Shown here: positions 17,583-26,442 of the stretch, piece by piece
Position numbering within the stretch: position 1 is the first letter of the stretch
Layout of the letters: the number at the start of each line of letters is the position of its first letter
Assembly: GCF_001761325.1 (NCBI RefSeq)
Contig: NZ_CP017478.1
Span: 2,191,501-2,255,500 of the forward strand
Direction of reading: 5' to 3'
From: Urechidicola croceus
Lineage (GTDB): Bacteria; Bacteroidota; Bacteroidia; Flavobacteriales; Flavobacteriaceae
Length of the DNA: 64,000 nt
Notes under the pieces: model-generated
The model's input: the letters and a program-made list of their open reading frames with translations, nothing else
Database searches by the model: none
What the model was told of the DNA's origin: nothing
Program-made: the position numbers and the translations under genes

Positions 17583-18799
17583 ATAGATTCTCCTTTGTCA
17601 TTATATTCCTGATACAAAAAGTCATTATATGGAAAACGTTGTATATGAATTTTCTTCACCTCTTCAAATACTTTTTCTCTAAAATCATCCATATTTTCTT
17701 TATTGATTGCAGAAATAAAAATGCAATTGTCTCCTAACTTATTCATCCAAGTTTTCTTCCAATCATCAAGTGTATAATGCTCTTTCGTTTTTTCAGTTAT
17801 TAAATCATCTTCATCAATTGTTTTATGTGTAAAAGCATCAATTTTATTAAATACTAAAACTGTTGGCTTATCTGCACTATCAATTTCATCTAAAATCTTA
17901 TTTACTGATTCAATATGGTCTTCAAAATAATTGTGGGATATATCAACAACATGTAATAATAAATCGGCCTCTCTTACTTCATCTAAAGTTGATTTAAAAG
18001 ATTCGACCAATTGCGTAGGTAACTTCCTAATAAACCCAACAGTATCTGTCAATAAAAAAGGAATGTTCTTAATCACTACTTTTCGAACAGTAGTATCTAA
18101 CGTTGCAAACAATTTGTTTTCTGCAAAAACATCACTTTTACTAACCACATTCATTAAGGTTGACTTTCCAACATTGGTATATCCAACTAAAGCAACTCTA
18201 ACCATTCTTCCACGGTTTTTACGTTGAATTGCCATTTGCTTATCTATTGTGACTAATTTTTTCTTTAAAAGGGATATTTTATCTCTTACAATACGTCTAT
18301 CTGTTTCTATTTCTGTTTCACCAGGTCCACGCATTCCAATTCCTCCTTTTTGACGACTCAAGTGAGTCCATAAACGAGTCAAACGAGGTAACAAATATTG
18401 ACATTGTGCTAGTTCTACTTGAGTACGAGCATAAGATGTCTGAGCTCTTTGTGCGAAAATATCAAGAATAAGATTGGTTCTATCTAATATTTTACAATCT
18501 AAAACCTTTTCAATATTACGCAATTGAGCTGGTGAAAGTTCATCATCAAAAATTGCAGTTCCTATATCATTTTGCTCGATATACTCTCTTACATCTTCCA
18601 ATTTTCCTGCACCAATGAAAGTTTTAGGATTGGGCTTTTCTAATTTTTGAGAAAACCGTTTTACGGCGATACCTCCAGCGGTTAAAGTCAAAAACTCTAA
18701 CTCATCTAAATATTCCTCCGTTTTTTCTTCATCTTGAAATTGAGAAATTACCGCAATCAATACCGCTTTTTCTGATGTTACCTTTTTTTCTTCAATCAT
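17579..18799 (-). CDS. hflX: GTPase HflX
   Basis: The 406-residue protein has an N-terminal HflX domain (FIGAGKLEDV, then AIFDDELSPAQLRNIEKVLD and DRTNLILDIFAQRAQTSYAR), the glycine-rich GGIGMRGPGETEIETDRR and the G domain with GYTNVGKST, DTVGF and FNKID. HflX binds the 50S subunit and rescues or splits stalled ribosomes under stress. Length and motif order are normal. It is transcribed toward the hydrolase gene and overlaps its end. Confidence 0.95.
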   Translation of the reverse strand: MIEEKKVTSEKAVLIAVISQFQDEEKTEEYLDELEFLTLTAGGIAVKRFSQKLEKPNPKTFIGAGKLEDVREYIEQNDIGTAIFDDELSPAQLRNIEKVLDCKILDRTNLILDIFAQRAQTSYARTQVELAQCQYLLPRLTRLWTHLSRQKGGIGMRGPGETEIETDRRIVRDKISLLKKKLVTIDKQMAIQRKNRGRMVRVALVGYTNVGKSTLMNVVSKSDVFAENKLFATLDTTVRKVVIKNIPFLLTDTVGFIRKLPTQLVESFKSTLDEVREADLLLHVVDISHNYFEDHIESVNKILDEIDSADKPTVLVFNKIDAFTHKTIDEDDLITEKTKEHYTLDDWKKTWMNKLGDNCIFISAINKENMDDFREKVFEEVKKIHIQRFPYNDFLYQEYNDKGESI

Positions 18800-18902
18800 T
18801 CTAACTCAAACTATTTTAGATTACAAATGTACAAATAAGTTGAATGCCATAGGCATGATAGTTTATTTCAAATTTTGTAATTTCGATGCCCAAAATATAA
18901 CT

Positions 18903-19871
18903 ATGTTTTCATATTTTAAATCTCAAGGAAAAGACAAAAACGCATTTACGGTTGCTTTTTACAACCTAGAAAACTTATTTGACACCAAAGATGATCCTCA
19001 TACATTTGATGATGATTTTACTCCTGGTGGACGTCAAAAATGGTTTGCAAATCGTTATTTTAAAAAAATAAAAAAATTAAGCAGTGTTATCTCTCAAATT
19101 GGAACAGATAAATCTTTTTATCCACCTGCAATTATTGGTGTTGCTGAAATTGAAAATAAAACAGTTTTAGAAGATTTAATTTATTCTAAAAATCTAAAAG
19201 CTTTTGATTACGATTTTGTTCATTATAATTCACCTGATATGCGTGGAATTGATGTTGGATTTTTATATAACAAAAGTCTTTTTAAACCCACTTCATCGAT
19301 GGTATTTCCACTTTATCTTGAAGGTGAAGATGGTGAGCGTGATTATACACGTGATGTATTATGGGTAAAAGGGTGTTTAAATGGTGAACACATACATATA
19401 TTGGTTAATCATTGGCCGTCTCGCAGAAAAGGCACTGAAGAGTCTGAATACAAACGTATGCTCGCTTCTGAATTGAATCAAGAAATTGTCAATGTGATTC
19501 GTTCTAATGAAGAAGACCCTAAAATCATTATTATGGGTGATTTTAATGATAATCCAACAAATAACAGTATCAAAAGTTTGGTGAAGAATGACTTTTACAA
19601 TCCTATGGAGCGATTATTAGCAACAGGAAATGGTACTTTAAAACATGATGAGGATTGGTATTTATTTGATCAAATTATATTCTCTAATAATTTTTTAGGT
19701 GAAAAAGAAAACACACACTCTTTTAAGTATGCCAAGGTATTTGACAATCAATTTTTAAAAGTATATAGAGGGAAAAATAAAGGGAAACCTTTTAGAACTT
19801 TCATAGGCAAATGGTATCAAGGTGGTTTTAGCGACCACTTTCCAGTTCATGTGTATTTAAAAAAGAATTAA
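18903..19871 (+). CDS. Endonuclease/exonuclease/phosphatase (EEP) family protein, no signal peptide
   Basis: The EEP motifs are in order: AFYNLENLFDTKDD, VAEIENK with the metal Glu, NHWPSRRKG with a catalytic His, MGDFNDNP, and GGFSDHFPVHVYL at the end. About 322 residues. An upstream TTG would extend it by 21 residues but adds no signal peptide, so I chose the ATG at 18903. Unlike its two paralogues at 24.3 and 25.4 kb it looks cytoplasmic, or exported by an unrecognised route. It is the first of three EEP genes flanking a TonB receptor. Confidence 0.88.
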   Translation: MFSYFKSQGKDKNAFTVAFYNLENLFDTKDDPHTFDDDFTPGGRQKWFANRYFKKIKKLSSVISQIGTDKSFYPPAIIGVAEIENKTVLEDLIYSKNLKAFDYDFVHYNSPDMRGIDVGFLYNKSLFKPTSSMVFPLYLEGEDGERDYTRDVLWVKGCLNGEHIHILVNHWPSRRKGTEESEYKRMLASELNQEIVNVIRSNEEDPKIIIMGDFNDNPTNNSIKSLVKNDFYNPMERLLATGNGTLKHDEDWYLFDQIIFSNNFLGEKENTHSFKYAKVFDNQFLKVYRGKNKGKPFRTFIGKWYQGGFSDHFPVHVYLKKN

Positions 19872-19891
19872 TTTACAATACAGTCTAAAAC

Positions 19892-19923
19892 AAAAAACGT
19901 CCTGAATATTCAGGACGTTTTTT
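19892..19923. terminator. Bidirectional hairpin terminator
   Basis: A perfect 32-base palindrome: AAAAAACGTCCTGAAT followed by its complement ending in six T. It separates the EEP gene from the convergent DUF5689 gene. Confidence 0.92.
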
Positions 19924-19942
19924 AATTATACTTAACTATTTA

Positions 19943-21361
19943 TTAGTTAGCCAAAACTCTAAAATCTTCTACGTGATATGCACCGTCTAAAGTTTCGTCA
20001 GTTCCAGAACCAACAAATTTATATCCAACATAGATAGTTCCTGAGTAAGTTGATAAATCAATCAATCCAGAATCAACAAATGCATACCAAGAATCACTTC
20101 TTGATGCTAGGTTTGCCGATACTGGCTCCCAAGTTGCAATATCAACATCAGCCCCATTAAAATCAGTTGAAATAAATACCTCTAAAGTATTGTCATCTGA
20201 ATCTAAATGATGTTGTGCAGTTTTAAAGTTTAAAAACTCACTATCTGTATCATCTAAATCAATTCCTGGAGATACTAACCAACCGATATTTACATCATCA
20301 CCTGTTCTATATGCACTAAACTCAGCATATCCATTTCCACTAAAAACTTGCTCAGTCCATAACTCACTTCCTTCTTCAGCATAGTTTGTCCAATCAGCAA
20401 TATTAAGATTTGTATTATCAGTTACGTCATTAAAGTCTTCTTCAAAAATAACTGTGAAGTCTTCAATATTTAAAGGAGAACATCTGCTGTCTAAAAACTC
20501 AATGTCACTTGGAGTATTTAATGCTAATACTAAAGTACTTCCGTTGTAATTTTGAGAAACAATACCACTTACAGTACCATTTCCATCAGGTAATATATTA
20601 TCTTTAAAAGATGCAAATTCACTTGTTTCTAACGTAAATTCAGTGTAATCAAAACCTTCACAACTTTGCATAGTTCTAGCAGAATCATATTGGTCTGTTG
20701 GATCAAAATATGTTTTTCCTACTAATGATTCTGGAAATTGTACATTTAATGCTTTTACAAACATTCCTACATGAGATGTATTAATTTCAGATAAATTTAC
20801 TTCTAATGGAACTATTGTTTCTACAACATTTGATCTAAAAACATGCATTGGAACTTGATTTCCTGTCATTGCATCAATTTCAGTTCCATTATCATCAACC
20901 TTTCCTCCAATTGCTACAACACCATCATAATTATTAGTTTCACCAATATATAAACCATTTAATTTAATATATACTTCTCTACCAATGTTGTAAGTGACAA
21001 AACTATCTGTTTCATTCAATACTATTTTAATCCCTGCAGTTGGCTCACTTGGGCTGTCTTGCATATAAAATTCTTGATAAAAATTACCTGTTTCATCAGA
21101 TGAAACAACATAACCCTTTACATACATATCGTTTTCTGCACTTATTTGGTTTACTTCACCTGCAACCATTAAGTCTTTTAAATCTGAAATTGAAATTTCA
21201 GTATAATCTCCACTTGCAATACTGTCTTGAATTCCATTAGCAGGATTTATTGCAGCATCTGCTTCAACAGGAATTTCATAATCATCACTATTCACACATG
21301 ATACAGTAGAAACTGTAATTGCAACAAGTGCTATGAATTTTAAAAATTTAATTGCTTTCAT
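19943..21361 (-). CDS. Surface lipoprotein with DUF5689 and choice-of-anchor J-type domains
   Basis: The 472-residue protein has a lipoprotein signal with lipobox Cys at residue 22 (VSTVSC) followed by acidic VNSDDYE, which fits a Bacteroidota surface-export signal. Residues about 50-290 match DUF5689, an OB-fold-like domain often found with secreted nucleases (DMYVKGYVVSSDETGNFYQE). Residues about 300-472 form a jelly-roll choice-of-anchor J domain (FEEDFNDVTDN at the start, GAYHVEDFRVLAN at the end). It lies 36 bp after the TonB receptor gene, so it is likely its outer-surface partner, perhaps binding nucleic acid. That role is inferred. Confidence 0.78.
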   Translation of the reverse strand: MKAIKFLKFIALVAITVSTVSCVNSDDYEIPVEADAAINPANGIQDSIASGDYTEISISDLKDLMVAGEVNQISAENDMYVKGYVVSSDETGNFYQEFYMQDSPSEPTAGIKIVLNETDSFVTYNIGREVYIKLNGLYIGETNNYDGVVAIGGKVDDNGTEIDAMTGNQVPMHVFRSNVVETIVPLEVNLSEINTSHVGMFVKALNVQFPESLVGKTYFDPTDQYDSARTMQSCEGFDYTEFTLETSEFASFKDNILPDGNGTVSGIVSQNYNGSTLVLALNTPSDIEFLDSRCSPLNIEDFTVIFEEDFNDVTDNTNLNIADWTNYAEEGSELWTEQVFSGNGYAEFSAYRTGDDVNIGWLVSPGIDLDDTDSEFLNFKTAQHHLDSDDNTLEVFISTDFNGADVDIATWEPVSANLASRSDSWYAFVDSGLIDLSTYSGTIYVGYKFVGSGTDETLDGAYHVEDFRVLAN

Positions 21362-21397
21362 TTTTATCTTTTTTTATTGTTTTTAATCTTGTTTAAA

Positions 21398-24160
21398 TTA
21401 GAATCTGAAATAAACATTCAAATAATATGTTGTACCAAATCCGTTAAAATATTTTGAACCAAATACTGGTTTTTCTCGTGCTTGATCGTCACGTAGCGTT
21501 CTAAAGTTTGCATTTCTTGATTGTTCGAATCCTCCAGTTTTATATTTAGTATTTAAAATATTATTTACTGTTGCGAAGAAACCTATGTAATAATCATCAA
21601 TTCTCCATGATTTACCACCAACTGCGTTTACTAAGAAGTAATCGTCAAATTGTTCTTGAGCTAATAATTCTCTTGCCAATACTGGATCATAATCTGTAAA
21701 CACCTGACCGTCTACTGGATCAGAACTAAAGTTACTTGTTCTTGTTATTGGCGCCACATCTACATAACCGTTTGAGAAATAGTTTGTGGTTGCTCCAAAC
21801 CACCAATAATCTGGGTCACGGTATTCAAACCCTGCTGAGTAAGCACGTTGAGGACCTCCAGAAACATGATAGTTCTTTAAAGATGCTTCACCATAATCAA
21901 TTCTTCCACCATTAATATCTTGATTGAAATCATCTGAAGCCACATATAAATTAGGATTGTTGTCATAAATATAATCGCCAATTGCAGCTGCACCTTTTAA
22001 TTTAATTGTAGAAGTAACCTGTGCTTCAATTCCAAATTCTAATCCTATATTTCGCTTATTGATTCCTGTTAATACTTCTTGTAAAAACCCTTGAGAGTCA
22101 TTCGTTCCACTAATTCCATCAGCATAAAAGAAAGAAATTTCTGTAGCATCTTCAAACATTGTATAGTACCCTGTCAATCTTGCCTTTACCATTGGGGTTC
22201 TTAAAATATAACTTGCATCAAATGATGTTACTTTTTCATCTGTTAAACCTACAACAATATCATTATTCTCACGAGAATTAGAGAATGAATTTCTAATTGT
22301 TGGTGCTTTTGTTAAATAACCTGCATTGAAATCTAATAAATGACGTCCAGAAATCTTATAAGTTAATCCTCCTTTAGCACTAAAATTAGTAAAGTCAATT
22401 TTATCACTTTTACCTAAAGAACGATTTCCTTGGAAACGACCATTTTCATATAATCCATTTCTTTGATAATCTGTTTTTGAAATTTGACCGGCTAGGTAAA
22501 AATCAACTTTGTTGTATTGAAATTGTGCCTGTGCAAATGCATCAATAATATTTGCATCAATTTCATAATTGTATTTAAACTTTTCACCCTCTTGAACTAA
22601 TCTATTAGGGTCTTGTAAATTGTTTTGTGCTTCTGGACTTCCTAAGTCTGAAAATGTATCAATATCTAAATAACCATTACCACCTAATAAATCTAACATA
22701 CTAGCAAAATTTTTAGATTTCAATTTACGGTAAGTTGCAGCGGCATTTAAATCAATATTATCATTTAATTCTGTTCTAAAAATAGTGTTAGCGGTAAATT
22801 GCTTGTCATCATTTCTATCTTCATATAATGCATATACAGCTCTTCCGTTTGTTAAATTTGCTTGATACATTGCCGTCCAGTCAATTTGACCATCATTAAC
22901 AAATTTCTCTTGTGCTAAATATGCACCTTCATAATCTAATGCATCATCAAATCTTAAAAAATAACTTGGTAATTTTCTATAATAAGTTGGGTCAGGATTG
23001 TTAACGTCATAATTTAAACGACTGTTCCCAATTTTTCCTGCTTGATATGCAACATTTGTATTTAAAGTAGTAACATCATTTATATCCCAATAATGATTAA
23101 GCATTATTACTGGCTCTTCAATTTCACGCATTCTCGAATTACGTTTTTTATCATCTTGGTATCCCCAAAAAGAATTGTATTGATTTCCTTTTAAATCAAT
23201 TACTTCTTGAGTATTTGGTGACGACTTCCCTCTTCTATTTGGGGTATAAAAAGCCGTTAAATTTAAACTGTGCTTATCGTTAAATCTTTTTTCAATTGCT
23301 GCAAAAATTGAATTTGCATCATAAAGAGTTGCGTCATTATATCCTTCGTTACCAAAACGTCTTGAAGCTAAGATTGAAAATGCCAATCCATCTTCTCTAA
23401 CTCCTGAAGAATAACTTGCCATAACACGACCAGTATAACTTCTATTTGAGGCTGCGTAAGAAACACGACCACCTTCACTATATTCTGATGCTCTCATTAC
23501 TACGTTATTTGAACCTGCAATATCACCAAAAGTATATTCTGAAGGTGCTAAACCATTTGAAACAATTTGGTTACGCATAACATCATTTAATCCTCCCCAA
23601 TTACTCCATTGTGGACGACCGTTGTATATTTTGTTCATTTCAATTCCGTTGATTAACAATTTCCCATTTTCAGAATTGTAACCTCTAGGTCTAAAAAAAG
23701 TTGAACTGAATTCATACGATGCAGTGCTTAAAAATACATCTTTAGACGATTGTAAAAGACCTACTGTATTATCAGCACCTCCTTCATCGTCATTTAATTC
23801 CTCAGTAGAAAGAGAAATAATACTTAGGTCGTTTTGTTCAAGAATCTCTTCATACAAAAGAATTGACCCTAAATCAATTTCTTCACCATCAACAACTGAT
23901 ATAGGGAAATTTTGTGATTCATATCCAATAAGTTTTACTTGGATAAGCTGATTTCCTGTTGGTACATTTTGCAAAACAAAATTACCTTTTTCATCTGTCA
24001 ATTGTTCAATTGTAGTTCCTAAAACTGTTACAGTAACACCATTTAATGGTTCGGTACTATAACTGTCGGAAACATTTCCTTTAACAGTACTCAATGATTG
24101 GGCATTGGAAGTAAATACCAAAGTTAATCCGAAGAGTAATGAAATAATAAATTTTCTCAT
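21398..24160 (-). CDS. TonB-dependent receptor with carboxypeptidase-like N-terminal domain
   Basis: The 920-residue protein has a signal peptide (MRKFIISLLFGLTLVFTSNAQ), a carboxypeptidase regulatory-like domain (about 25-100: VKGNVSDSYSTEPLNGVTVT), a plug (about 110-220, with FFRPRGYNSENGKLLINGIE) and a long barrel ending in an aromatic (YYLNVYFRF). It should import a ligand across the outer membrane using TonB energy. It is co-directional with the DUF5689 lipoprotein gene and divergent from two secreted EEP genes. I infer that the cargo is released from nucleic acids or phosphoesters. Confidence 0.88.
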   Translation of the reverse strand: MRKFIISLLFGLTLVFTSNAQSLSTVKGNVSDSYSTEPLNGVTVTVLGTTIEQLTDEKGNFVLQNVPTGNQLIQVKLIGYESQNFPISVVDGEEIDLGSILLYEEILEQNDLSIISLSTEELNDDEGGADNTVGLLQSSKDVFLSTASYEFSSTFFRPRGYNSENGKLLINGIEMNKIYNGRPQWSNWGGLNDVMRNQIVSNGLAPSEYTFGDIAGSNNVVMRASEYSEGGRVSYAASNRSYTGRVMASYSSGVREDGLAFSILASRRFGNEGYNDATLYDANSIFAAIEKRFNDKHSLNLTAFYTPNRRGKSSPNTQEVIDLKGNQYNSFWGYQDDKKRNSRMREIEEPVIMLNHYWDINDVTTLNTNVAYQAGKIGNSRLNYDVNNPDPTYYRKLPSYFLRFDDALDYEGAYLAQEKFVNDGQIDWTAMYQANLTNGRAVYALYEDRNDDKQFTANTIFRTELNDNIDLNAAATYRKLKSKNFASMLDLLGGNGYLDIDTFSDLGSPEAQNNLQDPNRLVQEGEKFKYNYEIDANIIDAFAQAQFQYNKVDFYLAGQISKTDYQRNGLYENGRFQGNRSLGKSDKIDFTNFSAKGGLTYKISGRHLLDFNAGYLTKAPTIRNSFSNSRENNDIVVGLTDEKVTSFDASYILRTPMVKARLTGYYTMFEDATEISFFYADGISGTNDSQGFLQEVLTGINKRNIGLEFGIEAQVTSTIKLKGAAAIGDYIYDNNPNLYVASDDFNQDINGGRIDYGEASLKNYHVSGGPQRAYSAGFEYRDPDYWWFGATTNYFSNGYVDVAPITRTSNFSSDPVDGQVFTDYDPVLARELLAQEQFDDYFLVNAVGGKSWRIDDYYIGFFATVNNILNTKYKTGGFEQSRNANFRTLRDDQAREKPVFGSKYFNGFGTTYYLNVYFRF

Positions 24161-24204
24161 GTTTGTTATAACTTTTTTCTGTTTAGCGAATTTTTTTCGC
24201 GGAG

Positions 24205-24257
24205 CAAAACTACATAATTTTAAAGAAATTTAATGTTATTTTAACGTTATTAATGTT
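24205..24257 (-). promoter_or_regulatory. Putative Pho-box-like direct repeats and -7 box of the TonB receptor gene
   Basis: On the minus strand ATAACGTTAAA is followed directly by ATAACATTAAA, a direct repeat with an 11-bp period. The -7 box TAGTTTTG (24205-24212) begins 19 bp after the second core. No TTG element is present, which fits an activator-dependent promoter. The 11-bp phasing is like that of PhoP/PhoB boxes; regulator identity is inferred. Confidence 0.45.
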
Positions 24258-24284
24258 TTGGCTCAACTTTTGTTTATATTTTTG
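24258..24284 (+). promoter_or_regulatory. Promoter of the secreted EEP pair
   Basis: TTG at 24258-24260 and TATTTTTG at 24277-24284 are spaced by 16 bp, one short of the usual range. It lies 24 bp before the EEP start and abuts the phased repeats of the divergent TonB promoter. Confidence 0.55.
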
Positions 24285-24308
24285 CAAAATATTTAAAATT
24301 AACAATAT

Positions 24309-25358
24309 ATGAATCGCATTTTACTTTCCGTTTTAGCATTTTTTTTAATTGCAAATAACTCTTTTGGGCAAGCGGAAAAGAACAAAGAATATAAAATCAG
24401 AACTGTTGGTTTTTACAATCTTGAAAATCTATTTGACACAATTAACGATTTAGAAACAAATTATCAGGCAAATCCTATGTTTGAGGTAAAGGGAGATAAA
24501 TCAAAAGTTTATTGGGAAAAAATCAACAATATGGCTAAGGTTATTTCTGAAATCGGAGTAAAAGATGCACATTCTAGCCCTGCAATTGTTGGTGTTGTAG
24601 AAATTGAAAATAAAGAAGTACTTGAAGATTTAATCAATTCAAAACACTTAAAAGATGATCATTATGATATTATTCATTACCATTCTCCTGATAAAAGAGG
24701 TATAGATGTTGGTATGATTTATCAAAAAAGATATTTCAAACCAGTGAGCCATGAATCATTTGAACTAAAATTATACAATGACGAAGGCGAAAGAATTTTT
24801 ACAAGAGATCAACTTTTAGTTTCAGGATATTTAGATGATGAATTGGTACATATAATTGTAAATCACTGGCCATCAAGAAGGGGTGGTGAGGCAAAAAGTA
24901 GACCGTTAAGAGAAAAAGCGGCGGCTCTAAACATGACTATTATTGATAAAATAAGAGAAACTGAACCTAACGCTAAAATCATTACTATGGGCGATTTAAA
25001 CGATGACCCAATAAATACTAGTGTGAAAAAAGTTTTAAATGCTAAAGGAAAAAAGAAACAAGTTGAAGAGGGTGATATTTACAATCCGTTTGAAGAAATG
25101 TTTAGACGTGGATTGAGCACTTTAGGATATAGAGATAATATTAACTTATTTGACCAAATTCTATTCACATCACCTTTTATGGCTGAAGATTATAGTACTT
25201 ACCAGTTTTACAAAGCAGGAATATTTAACCCAAGATATTTGACTTCTAAAAAAGGTAGATATAAAGGATATCCCTTTAGAAGTTTTTCTTATGGCAAGTT
25301 TACTGGAGGTTATAGTGATCATTACCCAACATATATATATTTAATTAAAGAAAAGTAA
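24309..25358 (+). CDS. Secreted endonuclease/exonuclease/phosphatase family protein
   Basis: The 349-residue protein has a signal peptide (MNRILLSVLAFFLIANNSFGQ) and the EEP motifs FYNLENLFDTIND, VVEIENK, NHWPSRRGG, MGDLNDDP and GGYSDHYPTYIYL. These give a Mg-dependent phosphodiesterase/nuclease active site. It is a close paralogue of the next gene (shared RGLSTLGYRDNINLFDQ region) and of the one at 18.9 kb. It is divergent from the TonB receptor, with export to the periplasm or beyond. Digestion of extracellular nucleic acid or another phosphodiester is the likely task. Confidence 0.9.
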   Translation: MNRILLSVLAFFLIANNSFGQAEKNKEYKIRTVGFYNLENLFDTINDLETNYQANPMFEVKGDKSKVYWEKINNMAKVISEIGVKDAHSSPAIVGVVEIENKEVLEDLINSKHLKDDHYDIIHYHSPDKRGIDVGMIYQKRYFKPVSHESFELKLYNDEGERIFTRDQLLVSGYLDDELVHIIVNHWPSRRGGEAKSRPLREKAAALNMTIIDKIRETEPNAKIITMGDLNDDPINTSVKKVLNAKGKKKQVEEGDIYNPFEEMFRRGLSTLGYRDNINLFDQILFTSPFMAEDYSTYQFYKAGIFNPRYLTSKKGRYKGYPFRSFSYGKFTGGYSDHYPTYIYLIKEK

Positions 25359-25391
25359 AAGTTATTTTCTTTTTATTAAATTTGTTTCGCT

Positions 25392-26441
25392 ATGAAACAA
25401 TTATTACTCTCAAGCGCATTATTTTTTGCGCTTTCTTTTTGTGTATCACAAGAAAATACTGCCAAAAATTATTCGGTCAATACGATTGCATTTTACAATC
25501 TAGAAAACTTACTAGATACAATTGACAATCCTGATACAAAAGATGAATACAGTCCAATTCTCCAATTAAAATCGGGAATGAGAGAAGCCTACTTGAATAA
25601 AGTTCAAAATATGGCCAAAGTCATTTCTGAAATAGGAAAAGATGTAACTGGAAAGTCTCCTGTCATTATTGGTTTATGCGAAATAGAAAATGAAACGGTA
25701 CTTAAAGATCTTCTCGCAACAGATTTTTTAAAAAATGAAAACTACAATTTTGTACATGTTGAATCTCCAGATTGGCGAGGAATAGATGTTGCTTTTTTAT
25801 ATAAAGAATCCGTATTTAATGTTACTGATTTTAAATCATACGAATTGAAAGCCTGGAATAAAGAAGGCTTTCGTGTGCGAACAAGAGATCAATTATTGGT
25901 TTCTGGATATCTTGATGGCGAAGCAATTCACTTTATTGTCAATCATTGGCCATCACAAAGAGGTGGACAAAAAAAATCTGAATACCTAAGAATTAAAGCA
26001 GCTGAACTGAATTTAAAAATTATTGAAGAACTTCGATTAGAAGATTCAAATGCTAAAATTATTTCAATGGGTGATTTTAATGATGACCCAAATTCTAAAA
26101 GTTTTAAAAAGATTTTACAGACTACAGAAAAAAAGTCAAAATTGAAAGAGGAAAAATTTTACAATCCTTTTGAGGATATGTTTAAAAGAGGTTTTGGAAC
26201 TCTAGGTTTTCGTGATAATATTAATCTTTTCGACCAACTATTAATCTCATCAAATTTAGTTTCAAATAATTACGATTCCTACAAATTCTATAAAGCAGGA
26301 ATTTTCAACCCTAGATATTTAACCAATAAATCTGGAAAATATAAAGGGTACCCTTTTCGTAGTTTTTCAAACAATCAATTCACTGGAGGATATAGTGATC
26401 ATTATCCGACATATATTTATTTGATTAAGGAAATACCTTAA
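25392..26441 (+). CDS. Secreted endonuclease/exonuclease/phosphatase family protein
   Basis: The 349-residue protein has a signal peptide (MKQLLLSSALFFALSFCVSQ) and the same EEP motif set: FYNLENLLDTIDN, LCEIENE, NHWPSQRGG, MGDFNDDP and GGYSDHYPTYIYL. It starts 33 bp after the previous EEP gene and is surely in the same transcript. Equal length and long shared segments show tandem duplication followed by divergence. The stop is one base from the convergent recJ stop. Confidence 0.9.
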   Translation: MKQLLLSSALFFALSFCVSQENTAKNYSVNTIAFYNLENLLDTIDNPDTKDEYSPILQLKSGMREAYLNKVQNMAKVISEIGKDVTGKSPVIIGLCEIENETVLKDLLATDFLKNENYNFVHVESPDWRGIDVAFLYKESVFNVTDFKSYELKAWNKEGFRVRTRDQLLVSGYLDGEAIHFIVNHWPSQRGGQKKSEYLRIKAAELNLKIIEELRLEDSNAKIISMGDFNDDPNSKSFKKILQTTEKKSKLKEEKFYNPFEDMFKRGFGTLGFRDNINLFDQLLISSNLVSNNYDSYKFYKAGIFNPRYLTNKSGKYKGYPFRSFSNNQFTGGYSDHYPTYIYLIKEIP

Positions 26442-26442
26442 A

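Noticed and set aside
18840..18902. TTG start for the first EEP protein
   Set aside because: The extension has no signal peptide and no EEP motif; an ATG lies at 18903.
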